Shown in pieces: positions 1-6,708 of a stretch of 9,752 nucleotides of DNA (the first letter of the stretch is position 1; the number at the start of each line of letters is the position of its first letter). This DNA is from WS-11 sp964405235 (GTDB taxonomy: Bacteria; Eisenbacteria; RBG-16-71-46): the NCBI GenBank assembly GCA_964405235.1, contig CAYONG010000009.1, positions 1 to 9,752 of the forward strand. The letters run 5' to 3'. The notes beneath the pieces were generated by a model. That model ran no database searches, was not told the DNA's origin, and was given only the letters and a program-made list of their open reading frames with translations. The position numbers and the translations under genes were made by a program.

Positions 1-1178
1 ACGTAGGCGGAATGTTCCGCGTGGTTGTCGAAATTGAGCACCGCGCCCACGTCGTGGAGCAACGCGGCGTAGTGCAGCAGATGGCGGGTCTCCGGCGGCA
101 GCCGGTGCACGCGACGCAGGTTGTCCCACAGCGTCAACGCCAGCAGCGCCACGTGCCGTGGATGCGGGCCGTACTCCCGCAGCTTGCCCAGGAGCTGCAC
201 GACGCTGCGCAGCCGCAGGTCCTCGATCGGGGCGAGCTCCTTCACCTCGGTGGGGTTGCTGGCGATGAAGTCTGTGACCAGCCCCTCACGTACGCCGTAG
301 TCGGAGATCGTGATGTCGTCGGCGTCCATGCTCTCGAGGACGTGCAGGAGCGCCAGCGCGCCGGGCACGATGATCTCCGCCCGCCGCGCGTCCAGCCCGG
401 GGAGTTGCTCCCGCTCGGACAGCGACATGCGCGACAGCCGTCGGGTGAGCCGGCGCAGCGCCTCGCGACGGAGTCGGTAGCCGTTGATCTGCGGCACCGC
501 GGCGCCGTGGGCCTCCCAATGGTCCAATTGGGCGAGCGCGTGGATGGATCCGGAGGACCCGTAGACACGACGGGGGCGCAGGCGTAGAGCGCGCTTGATG
601 GACGGCGCCGCCTCCCGGCGGATGTGGCGGCGAAGGCGGGACAGGTCGCCGCGCGACGGGGGGTCGGATTCCAGGAACAACTCGGCGAGCCGCAGGGCCC
701 CGAGCGGCGCACTCGCCGCCTGCTGAAGCCGGTCGCGGTCCCCGACCACGAGCTGCATGCTGCCGCCACCGATGTCCACGATGAGCGCCGGCTTGGATCC
801 GAGCTGGAGCGCGGCCTTGACCGCCAGATAGATGAGCCGCCCCTCCTCGTCGGCCGGGATCACCCGGGGTGAGATGCCCGCCCGAGCGCGTGCCTCGTCC
901 ACGAACGTCCCGCCGTTGCTCGCCTCCCGGACCGCCGCCGTGGCGGCGCACAGGATGCGGTCAGACCGCAGTCGGCGGGCCAGCTGCACGAAACGGGTCA
1001 GGGCCTCCACCGATCGGCGGATCGCATCCCGCCTCAGGCGGCCCGAATGGAACGAGCCCCGCCCGATCTGCACGACTTCACGCTCCCGATCCACGACCTC
1101 GAAGGCCCCCGGAGAGATCGTGTCCGCGACGACCATGTGGATCGAGTTGGTGCCGATGTCGATGGTGGCGATGCGCAT
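1..1178 (-). CDS. ppx: Exopolyphosphatase / Ppx-GppA family phosphatase, C-terminus cut by window edge
   Basis: The protein probably hydrolyses terminal phosphates from inorganic polyphosphate, or the pppGpp 5'-phosphate; the two activities cannot be separated from sequence. The minus-strand frame is open from ATG 1178-1176 to the left edge (392 codons, no stop). GGGAGGA lies about 4-5 nt upstream, which supports this start. It begins MRIATIDIGTNSIHMVVAD, the first phosphate-binding loop of the ASKHA fold (D7, G9, N11, S12). Residues E111-E112 in DEEGRLIYLAVKAAL match the catalytic Glu region of E. coli Ppx. VDIGGGSMQLVVG (134-146) is the second phosphate loop, and VYGSSGSIHALAQL (205-218) follows in domain II. 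Near residues 367-378, HYAALLHDVGAV contains the HD pair H375-D376 of the C-terminal HD-type domain of long Ppx proteins. The missing part is probably 100 or more residues. It is divergent from phoB, so control by the shared intergenic region is plausible. Family assignment is firm; exact substrate is inferred. Confidence 0.93.
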   Translation of the reverse strand, partial: MRIATIDIGTNSIHMVVADTISPGAFEVVDREREVVQIGRGSFHSGRLRRDAIRRSVEALTRFVQLARRLRSDRILCAATAAVREASNGGTFVDEARARAGISPRVIPADEEGRLIYLAVKAALQLGSKPALIVDIGGGSMQLVVGDRDRLQQAASAPLGALRLAELFLESDPPSRGDLSRLRRHIRREAAPSIKRALRLRPRRVYGSSGSIHALAQLDHWEAHGAAVPQINGYRLRREALRRLTRRLSRMSLSEREQLPGLDARRAEIIVPGALALLHVLESMDADDITISDYGVREGLVTDFIASNPTEVKELAPIEDLRLRSVVQLLGKLREYGPHPRHVALLALTLWDNLRRVHRLPPETRHLLHYAALLHDVGAVLNFDNHAEHSAY

Positions 1179-1245
1179 CCGTTCCTCCCGAGGGCAGCAG
1201 CATACCCGCAATGCCGCGCTCCGAGAGGGCAGACCGGCACCGGGT

Positions 1246-1271
1246 CGGTGGATCCGTCACGAATTCCACCG
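1246..1271. repeat. 7-bp perfect inverted repeat, possible operator
   Basis: CGGTGGA (1246-1252) and TCCACCG (1265-1271) are exact reverse complements separated by 12 nt, giving a centre-to-centre distance of 19 bp, close to two helical turns. The location between two divergent promoters fits a dimeric regulator site. A 7-bp match can arise by chance in GC-rich DNA, so function is inferred only. Confidence 0.3.
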
Positions 1272-1272
1272 G

Positions 1273-1290
1273 CCGTCATCTCGCGTTCAC
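1273..1290 (+). promoter_or_regulatory. Candidate PhoB box (weak)
   Basis: CCGTCAT (1273-1279) matches six of seven bases of the E. coli half-site CTGTCAT. A weaker second element, CGTTCAC (1284-1290), matches four of seven and begins exactly 11 bp later with a 4-bp spacer, which is the geometry PhoB dimers need. It lies about 100 bp upstream of the phoB start. The second half-site is poor, so this remains a suggestion. Confidence 0.25.
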
Positions 1291-1384
1291 CGCGCCGCAA
1301 CATCGAGGCGCCATGCTCTCTCCCCGCGGGTCGCCCCGCGCCCTGACCGGAGCCGCACGGGCCGGAACGGAGACCCGCGCCGCC

Positions 1385-1389
1385 GGAGG
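1385..1389 (+). promoter_or_regulatory. Ribosome binding site deciding the phoB GTG start
   Basis: GGAGG at 1385-1389 ends 4 nt before GTG 1394. The later in-frame GTG 1406 and ATG 1409 are 16 and 19 nt away, too far for this site. This favours a 231-residue PhoB beginning just before the receiver's first strand. Confidence 0.55.
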
Positions 1390-1393
1390 ATGT

Positions 1394-2089
<696 letters not shown>

Positions 2090-2096
2090 GCACCGC

Positions 2097-2102
2097 GGGA
2101 GG
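2097..2102 (+). promoter_or_regulatory. Ribosome binding site for the stand-alone winged-helix gene
   Basis: A purine run (GGGAGGAGGG, 2097-2106) lies immediately before TTG 2107, with GGGAGG ending 4 nt before it. The alternative TTG at 2086 overlaps the phoB stop as TTGA but has no comparable site upstream. No in-frame ATG exists before the DNA-binding domain itself. Confidence 0.45.
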
Positions 2103-2106
2103 AGGG

Positions 2107-2496
2107 TTGCCTCAGGTCGCGCCGGGCATCGAAGCCGAGAAGGACAGCCGGGCGCCGGTCCAGCGCGCCGCTCCGAGCCGCACCGAGGGCGCGATCGGGA
2201 TCTGTGACCTGCGGGTTGACCCGCTCACGCGGGCGGCCACGCACAAGGGTGGTCCCCTCATGCTGAGCCCGATGGAATTCGAGCTGCTCGTGTTCCTGGC
2301 ACGGAACCCGGGCCGCGCATTCTCACGGGAGCAATTGCTGCGCAACGTGTGGGGCCTCGACCCCGTCGGACACAGGCACGTGGTCGCGGTGAACATCGGG
2401 TGGCTGCGCGCGAAGCTGGGCGACCCGGGACGGCTGATCCAGTCGGTCGTCGGGGGCGGCTACCGGCTGGTGGCGCCACACCGGGCGCGGCCCTGA
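2107..2496 (+). CDS. Stand-alone PhoB-like winged-helix DNA-binding protein lacking a receiver domain
   Basis: This small protein (129 residues from TTG 2107; 136 if TTG 2086 is used) consists of about 28 linker residues and one OmpR/PhoB-type winged helix (about 29-124). There is no receiver, no phosphoacceptor Asp and no membrane segment. Aligned without gaps to the effector domain of the adjacent PhoB, about 58 of 96 positions are identical by hand count, including PMEFELLVFLARNPGR and SREQLLRNVWG. A 16-nt identical DNA stretch (1868-1883 and 2275-2290) also supports tandem partial duplication. In the recognition helix the equivalents of PhoB R193, T194, H198 and R201 are His, Val, Asn and Trp, while R203 is retained. 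The reading frame is intact, so it is probably translated. It sits between phoB and phoR, 87 bp before phoR. It could compete at or modify Pho promoters, bind other sites, or be a decaying copy; function is unknown. The rare TTG start leaves the N-terminus uncertain. Confidence 0.8.
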   Translation: MPQVAPGIEAEKDSRAPVQRAAPSRTEGAIGICDLRVDPLTRAATHKGGPLMLSPMEFELLVFLARNPGRAFSREQLLRNVWGLDPVGHRHVVAVNIGWLRAKLGDPGRLIQSVVGGGYRLVAPHRARP

Positions 2497-2583
2497 TGCA
2501 CCCGGCGCCTGGACGCTGAGCGGCCGGCCCACTACCCTGCGCGGTCGGGTCATGTCCCTTCAGCCCCTCCGGAGCCGATCGCG

Positions 2584-4365
2584 ATGGTGTTCTCCCTGCG
2601 CGAGCGACTGCTCGCCGCCCACGCGGTCCTGATCGTTGCCGCGCTCGCCATCATGACCGTGATGGCGAGTCATGAGCAGCGACAGTGGTTGATCGAGCGC
2701 CAGCAGGCGGGCCTCGAGCGGGCCGCGATCCGCACGGCGGTGGCGATCGCCAGGGATACCGCCGCCGCCCCGGAGCGCGCGGCGGAGCTGGCCGATTCGC
2801 TGGGCCGCGCGCTCGGTCTGCGGGTCACCCTGATCGACGCGTCAGGCCGGGTTCGCGGCGACTCCGACGTGGCCCGCGAGGTGCTTGCTTCGGTCGAGAA
2901 TCACGCGAGTCGCCCCGAGTTCCGTGCGGCCCTCTCGGACCGGGTGGGTCGGGCCGTACGATCCAGCCGTACGGTCGGGCGCGACCTCATCTACGTCGCA
3001 GTGCCGCTCCCGCGGCCGGGCGAGCTGGCGGCCCTGCGCCTCGCGGAGCCGCTGGCGCTGGTCGACGACCTCAGGGCTGCGCTCCTGCGCCAGTCGCTGC
3101 TGGCCGCGGCGATCGCGCTGCTCATCAGCGTGCCGCTCGCCTATCGACTCGCGAAGAACCAGTCCCGCCGGGCTCGCGATCTGGCCCAGGTGGCCTCGCT
3201 GATCGGGGCGGGGGGCGCTGCGCCGCGCGCCCGGGAGCTGCCGGCCGACGAGCTGGGCCGCCTCGGTGCCGCGCTCAACACCATGGCGGGGGAGTTGCGG
3301 GCCCGCCTGCAGGCGCTCGAGCGGGCGCGCGACGAGCGCGAGCGCATCCTCGCGCACATGAGCGACGGTGTGGCCCTGATCGATGCCGACGGCCGGCTGG
3401 TGCATGCGAACCAGTCGCTGGCAGGGATCCTCGGCGCGCCGCTGGCGCCCGCCGCGGGCACCCCGTTCCAGGAGTTCGCGCGCTCCCCCGAGCTGGTGGA
3501 CCTGGTGCGCGCGGCACGCTCGGGCCGCCAGCCCCTCGAGCTGGAGTTGAGGCTTTGGACGCCGCGGCATCGTCGCGTGCGCGCCACCGCGACCCGCCTG
3601 CGTGGCGAGGAGGACGGCTCCGTGATCCTCGTTCTCCACGACATGACCGAGGTCGAGCGGCTGAACCAGGTGCGCCAGGACTTCGTCGCCAACGTGTCGC
3701 ACGAGCTGAAGACCCCACTCACGTCGTTGCGCGGGTACGCCGAGACGTTGCTCGATGGCGGGCTCGAGGACGTCGAGCACCGCGAGGGGTTCGTGCGCAT
3801 CATCCGCGACCAGGCGACACGGCTGCAAAGCCTGGTGGACGACCTGCTCTCGCTCGCCGATCTCGAGCGGCCGGACATGCGGCTGCGCCGGGAGTCCTTC
3901 GATCTGCGCGAGGCGGTCGAGCGGCAAATCGCGACCCTGCACGCGCGCGCCGCGCAGGGGGACCTCACCCTCGAGCTCGAGCCGGGCCCACCCGCCATGG
4001 TGCTGGCGGATCGACTCCGCATCGACCAGGTCATCGCCAACCTGCTGGACAACGCCATCAAGTACACCGAGCGGGGTGGCGTTCGCGTGCGCCTCGGCCG
4101 CGCGGGGACGCGCGTCTCGTGCGAGGTCGAGGACACCGGGCCGGGCATTCCGGCCGAGGACGTGTCGCGGATCTTCGAGCGTTTCTATCGCGTGGATAAG
4201 GCGCGCTCGCGCGAAAAGGGCGGCACGGGGCTGGGGCTCTCGATCGTGCGTCACATCCTCGCGCTCCACGGCGGCCGCGTGGCGGTCGAAAGTGTCGTCG
4301 GCGGTGGGAGCACCTTCCGCTTCGACCTGCCGCCGGCGCCGGATGGCCCCGCCGCCGGCGCGTGA
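2584..4365 (+). CDS. phoR: PhoR-type membrane sensor histidine kinase
   Basis: A 593-residue inner-membrane kinase that probably autophosphorylates and passes phosphate to PhoB, with its activity tuned by the Pst transporter through PhoU. GGAG (2571-2574) precedes ATG 2584 by 9 nt. Order of parts: transmembrane helix at about 8-28; extracytoplasmic region at about 29-165; second helix at about 168-188; HAMP linker at about 189-243; PAS domain at about 252-357 (MSDGVALIDADGRLVHANQS); HisKA domain with H373 in FVANVSHELKTPLTSLRGYAETLL; and HATPase_c domain with N box around N486-N490 (NLLDNAIKY), G1 box DTGPGIP from D517, F box FERFYRVDK from F531, and G2 box GGTGLGLSIVRHIL from G546. All catalytic boxes look intact. 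E. coli PhoR has almost no periplasmic part, so the long outer region here resembles the Bacillus-type architecture. Naming relies on PAS architecture and on the phoB and pst neighbours. Confidence 0.93.
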   Translation: MVFSLRERLLAAHAVLIVAALAIMTVMASHEQRQWLIERQQAGLERAAIRTAVAIARDTAAAPERAAELADSLGRALGLRVTLIDASGRVRGDSDVAREVLASVENHASRPEFRAALSDRVGRAVRSSRTVGRDLIYVAVPLPRPGELAALRLAEPLALVDDLRAALLRQSLLAAAIALLISVPLAYRLAKNQSRRARDLAQVASLIGAGGAAPRARELPADELGRLGAALNTMAGELRARLQALERARDERERILAHMSDGVALIDADGRLVHANQSLAGILGAPLAPAAGTPFQEFARSPELVDLVRAARSGRQPLELELRLWTPRHRRVRATATRLRGEEDGSVILVLHDMTEVERLNQVRQDFVANVSHELKTPLTSLRGYAETLLDGGLEDVEHREGFVRIIRDQATRLQSLVDDLLSLADLERPDMRLRRESFDLREAVERQIATLHARAAQGDLTLELEPGPPAMVLADRLRIDQVIANLLDNAIKYTERGGVRVRLGRAGTRVSCEVEDTGPGIPAEDVSRIFERFYRVDKARSREKGGTGLGLSIVRHILALHGGRVAVESVVGGGSTFRFDLPPAPDGPAAGA

Positions 4366-4429
4366 GCGGGCATTTCGCACGCATTTGGAGCGCCTCCCCC
4401 CCTCGCAAGCGCCCACCACTCGGCAATTA

Positions 4430-4462
4430 ACACCACGGAAACATGGCGGAGATTCCACGGCA
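4430..4462 (+). repeat. Three tandem 11-bp phased repeats, candidate PhoB-type operator
   Basis: Positions 4430-4440, 4441-4451 and 4452-4462 read ACACCACGGAA, ACATGGCGGAG and ATTCCACGGCA. Each starts with A and carries CGG at positions 7-9. Copies 1 and 3 match at 8 of 11 positions, 1 and 2 at 7, and 2 and 3 at only 4. PhoB-family dimers bind 11-bp direct repeats, and this stretch lies about 100 bp upstream of the porin-pst genes. The heptamer ATTCCAC (4452-4458) also occurs in the ppx/phoB gap at 1263-1269. The sequence is not the E. coli pho box, so assignment to PhoB is inference. Confidence 0.35.
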
Positions 4463-4487
4463 ATCGCGGCCGCCTAGGATTCCTCCC

Positions 4488-4543
4488 GGATCCAGTGGGG
4501 ATGCACGGCGCGGGAATGGCCCGCCGCCGGGTCCCAGGGATCC
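4488..4543 (+). other. Long imperfect stem-loop in the porin leader
   Basis: The outer arms are GGATCC (4488-4493 and 4538-4543). TGGG (4496-4499) pairs with CCCA (4533-4536), GGCG (4507-4510) with CGCC (4525-4528), and CGGG (4511-4514) with CCCG (4520-4523), closing a 5-nt loop, AATGG. That gives about 18 base pairs interrupted by small bulges and one internal loop. It ends 4 nt before the GGAGG ribosome site of the porin gene. No U-tract follows, so it is not an intrinsic terminator. A 5'-UTR role in mRNA stability or translation is possible but unproven. Confidence 0.4.
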
Positions 4544-4563
4544 GAACGGAGGCAAAGGTGACG

Positions 4564-5844
4564 ATGTTCACACGGTGCGTCGCCCTGGCACTGTTTCTCG
4601 CGGTGGGCCTCACGCCCATGGCGGGTCACGCTCAGGATCAAGCGACGCCGCCAGCGGATGACGCACGAAAGCTCGAGGAGATGCACGGCCGGCTCGAGGG
4701 CATGACCGAACAGCTCCAGACGCTACAGACCGACACCGACAAGCTCAAGAAGTTCAAGTTCTCGGGCTACCTCCAGGCGCGCTGGGAGACGGCGGAGAAC
4801 AAGAACGACAGCGTCCGGGTGACCGGCACGCCGCCGGTCGTGACCCCGGCCAACACCGAGCGCTTCTACATCCGCCGCGGGCGGCTCAAGATGACCTATG
4901 ACTCGAGCCCGCTCAGCCAGGCGGTGATCTACTTCGACGGCGGCACCGACCGGACCGTCCGGTTGCTCGAGGCCTACGTCACCCTGCTCGACCCGTGGAC
5001 CCCGCTCCACCAGCACGCGCTGACCATGGGCCAGATGAACGTGCCGTTCGGGTACGAGATCGAGCGCTCATCGAGCGTCCGCGAGCTGCCCGAGCGCTCA
5101 CGCGCCGAGAACGTGCTGTTCGCCGGCGAGCGCGATCGGGGCGTCAAGCTGGTGAGTCAGTGGACGCCACAGTTCGAGACCGTGGTCGCGGTCATGAACG
5201 GCGGCGGCGTCAACCACCCCGACTTCGCCAACACCGACCCGACCCGCAGCAAGGACATCATGGCGCGGGCGCGCTTCTCGCAGGGCACGGTGGATGGTGC
5301 GGTCTCGTACTACGACGGGCGCAATGTGACGCCCCTCACCGGACCCGACGTGCTGACGGACAAGACCCGTCTCGGTCTCGATGCGCAGGTGTTCTACGAA
5401 CTGCCTGCGATCGGCGGAGGGTCGCTCAAGGGCGAGTTCTACCGCGGCAAGGAGATCAACCCGGACTCGGTGAGGACCATGACCACGTCGAGCTCCGCCA
5501 GCCCGAGGCTGCTGGCCGCGAGCTCCGACCCGGCGCACTTCGCGACCGATTTCATCGGCTGGTACGCGATGTGGGTGCAGAGCCTGGGCGAGAAGCTGCA
5601 GCTCGCCGCCCGCTACGACGTGTACGACCCGAACAAAGAACTCGATCTGGACCACTACAAGCGCGTCGGCGTGGGGCTGAACTTCTTCTACGACGGTTTC
5701 ACGCGCGTGAGCGTGTCCTACGACGCGCCCACCACCCGCCCCGGGCCCTCCGGCTCGACTCGCTTCAACGCGGCCAGCCCGGCCGGCCGTAGCGCCGACC
5801 CCAACGACAATCTCTGGACCGTCCAGGTCCAGCACAAGTTCTAG
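4564..5844 (+). CDS. Phosphate-selective-type outer-membrane porin (OprP/OprO-like)
   Basis: A 426-residue outer-membrane beta-barrel that probably lets phosphate or other anions through the outer membrane. It starts with a Sec signal peptide (MFTRCVALALFLAVGLTPMAGHA, cleavage probably after A23). A charged heptad-like coiled coil follows at about 34-63 (KLEEMHGRLEGMTEQLQTLQ), then the FKFSGYLQARWE and FYIRRGRLKMTYD strands usual at the start of the Porin_O_P family. Alternating amphipathic strands continue to the final strand, LWTVQVQHKF, with the C-terminal Phe recognised by the BAM machinery. Length and layout fit the family. GTG 4558, two codons earlier, has GGAGG 5 nt upstream and is an equally possible start; ATG 4564 has the same site 11 nt away. 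The stop is 21 bp before pstS, so the two are probably co-transcribed, which strengthens a phosphate role. Anion selectivity was not read from specific residues. Confidence 0.82.
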   Translation: MFTRCVALALFLAVGLTPMAGHAQDQATPPADDARKLEEMHGRLEGMTEQLQTLQTDTDKLKKFKFSGYLQARWETAENKNDSVRVTGTPPVVTPANTERFYIRRGRLKMTYDSSPLSQAVIYFDGGTDRTVRLLEAYVTLLDPWTPLHQHALTMGQMNVPFGYEIERSSSVRELPERSRAENVLFAGERDRGVKLVSQWTPQFETVVAVMNGGGVNHPDFANTDPTRSKDIMARARFSQGTVDGAVSYYDGRNVTPLTGPDVLTDKTRLGLDAQVFYELPAIGGGSLKGEFYRGKEINPDSVRTMTTSSSASPRLLAASSDPAHFATDFIGWYAMWVQSLGEKLQLAARYDVYDPNKELDLDHYKRVGVGLNFFYDGFTRVSVSYDAPTTRPGPSGSTRFNAASPAGRSADPNDNLWTVQVQHKF

Positions 5845-5865
5845 CCCGAAACAGGAGGGACGATC

Positions 5866-6699
5866 ATGCGACGCACACGACAGATCCTCACCGCCACGCT
5901 CCTCGTGGCCGCCATCGCCGGCCCCGCGCACGCGGCGCGCGGCCTCACGGTCAAGGGCTCGGACACCATGGTGATCCTGGGCCAGCGCTGGGCCGAGCAG
6001 TACATGAACGCCAACCCCGGAAAGATCATCCAGGTCACGGGTGGCGGCTCGGGCACCGGCATCGCGGCGCTCATCAACGGCACCACCGAGATCTGCATGG
6101 CCTCGCGGGCGATGAAGCCCGACGAAAGGCGCAAGCTCCGCGACCGCTATCAGACCATGGGCGTCGAGATCCCGGTGGCGAAGGACGGGCTCTCGATCTT
6201 CCTCAACGAGCGGAACCCGGTGAAGGAGCTCTCGTTCGCTCAGCTTCGCGACATCTATACCGGCGCCATCACGAACTGGAAGCAGCTCGGTGGCCCGGAG
6301 GCCCCGATCGTGCTCTATGGCCGCGAGAACAGCTCCGGAACCTACGTCTACTTCAAGGACCACGTGCTGCTCGGGCGCGACTACTCACCGCGCTGTCAGA
6401 CCCTGCCGGGCACGGCCGCGGTGGTGAACGCGGTGGCCAAGGACCCGAACGGGATCGGTTACGGCGGCGCCGGGTACGCGAAGGGGGTCAAGGAGTGCGC
6501 GGTGAAGAAGGACGCCGCGAGTCCGGCGGTGCTGCCGACGGCAGCGACAGTCAAAGACGGCAGCTACCCGGTGACCCGCGACCTCTACCTCTACACGCGC
6601 GTGAAGCCGGCGGGCGAAGCGAAGAAGTTCATCGACTGGGTGCTCTCGAACGAGGGACAGTCGCTCGCCACCCAGGTCGGCTACTTCCCGGTCCGCTGA
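5866..6699 (+). CDS. pstS: Periplasmic phosphate-binding protein PstS
   Basis: Substrate-binding subunit of the high-affinity PstSCAB ABC importer. It has 277 residues, with a signal peptide cleaved probably after A23 (GPAHA then ARG) and no lipobox Cys, consistent with a soluble periplasmic protein. Phosphate-contact segments are visible: KGSDTM (30-35), GGGSGTGIAALINGTTEI (59-76), SRAMK (80-84) and the signature YGRENSSGTYVYFKDH (151-166). The C-terminal part carries KKFIDWVLSNEGQ and ends GYFPVR, as in the shorter PstS subclass (about 270-290 residues), not the roughly 345-residue E. coli form. AGGAGGG sits about 6 nt before ATG 5866, one of the best ribosome sites in the window, as expected for a binding protein made in excess over the membrane subunits. 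pstC follows after 9 bp. Confidence 0.95.
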   Translation: MRRTRQILTATLLVAAIAGPAHAARGLTVKGSDTMVILGQRWAEQYMNANPGKIIQVTGGGSGTGIAALINGTTEICMASRAMKPDERRKLRDRYQTMGVEIPVAKDGLSIFLNERNPVKELSFAQLRDIYTGAITNWKQLGGPEAPIVLYGRENSSGTYVYFKDHVLLGRDYSPRCQTLPGTAAVVNAVAKDPNGIGYGGAGYAKGVKECAVKKDAASPAVLPTAATVKDGSYPVTRDLYLYTRVKPAGEAKKFIDWVLSNEGQSLATQVGYFPVR

Positions 6700-6708
6700 C
6701 GGCGCGTG

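Larger units (their letters stand above)
1179..1393. promoter_or_regulatory. Divergent ppx/phoB intergenic region
   Basis: This 215-bp gap must contain the promoters for the leftward ppx gene and the rightward phoB gene, because both point away from it. No convincing sigma70 -35/-10 pair could be picked by eye. It contains a perfect 7-bp inverted repeat and a weak PhoB-box-like pair, each listed separately. An in-frame ATG at 1313, with GAGG 4 nt upstream, would place part of the gap inside phoB; I consider that less likely because the added 27 residues look unlike a receiver domain. No RNA gene or terminator is visible. Confidence 0.5.

Noticed and set aside
12..587. Plus-strand open frame opposite ppx
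   Set aside because: The minus strand here encodes the conserved Ppx domain continuously to the edge, so this is a shadow.
869..1393. In-frame upstream extension of phoB, including ATG 1313 with GAGG nearby
   Set aside because: The added residues are low-complexity Arg/Pro/Ser/Gly, overlap ppx on the other strand further upstream, and do not resemble a receiver. GTG 1394 gives the family length. ATG 1313 is kept only as a minor alternative.
2497..2583. Possible promoter or terminator in the 87-bp gap before phoR
   Set aside because: No -35/-10 pair, stable hairpin or T-tract was visible; it appears to be plain spacer with the phoR ribosome site at 2571-2574.
2685..4199. 504-codon plus-strand open frame inside phoR in another frame
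   Set aside because: The sequence is dominated by Arg/Gly/Ala/Pro with no domain; phoR in its own frame explains the region.
4370..4388. GCATTTCG and GCATTTGG spaced 11 bp just after the phoR stop
   Set aside because: Only two copies, no resemblance to a known site, and positioned at the end of phoR; likely chance.
4385..4410. Possible phoR terminator (GGAGCGCCTCC followed by a C run)
   Set aside because: The stem is only 4 bp with a 3-nt loop and no T-tract follows, so it does not qualify as an intrinsic terminator.
2842..4458. 538-codon antisense open frame opposite phoR
   Set aside because: It lies opposite a protein with all histidine-kinase boxes intact, has no recognisable domain, and is typical of shadow frames in high-GC DNA.
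4495..4557. Upstream ATG starts in the porin frame
   Set aside because: They would put about 23 charged residues before a clear Sec signal peptide and lie within the leader hairpin; starts at 4558 or 4564 have the ribosome site.
5098..6363. 421-codon antisense open frame across the porin/pstS junction
   Set aside because: It spans two clearly coding genes, is rich in Val/Arg/Gly/His as expected of a shadow frame, and has no family motif.
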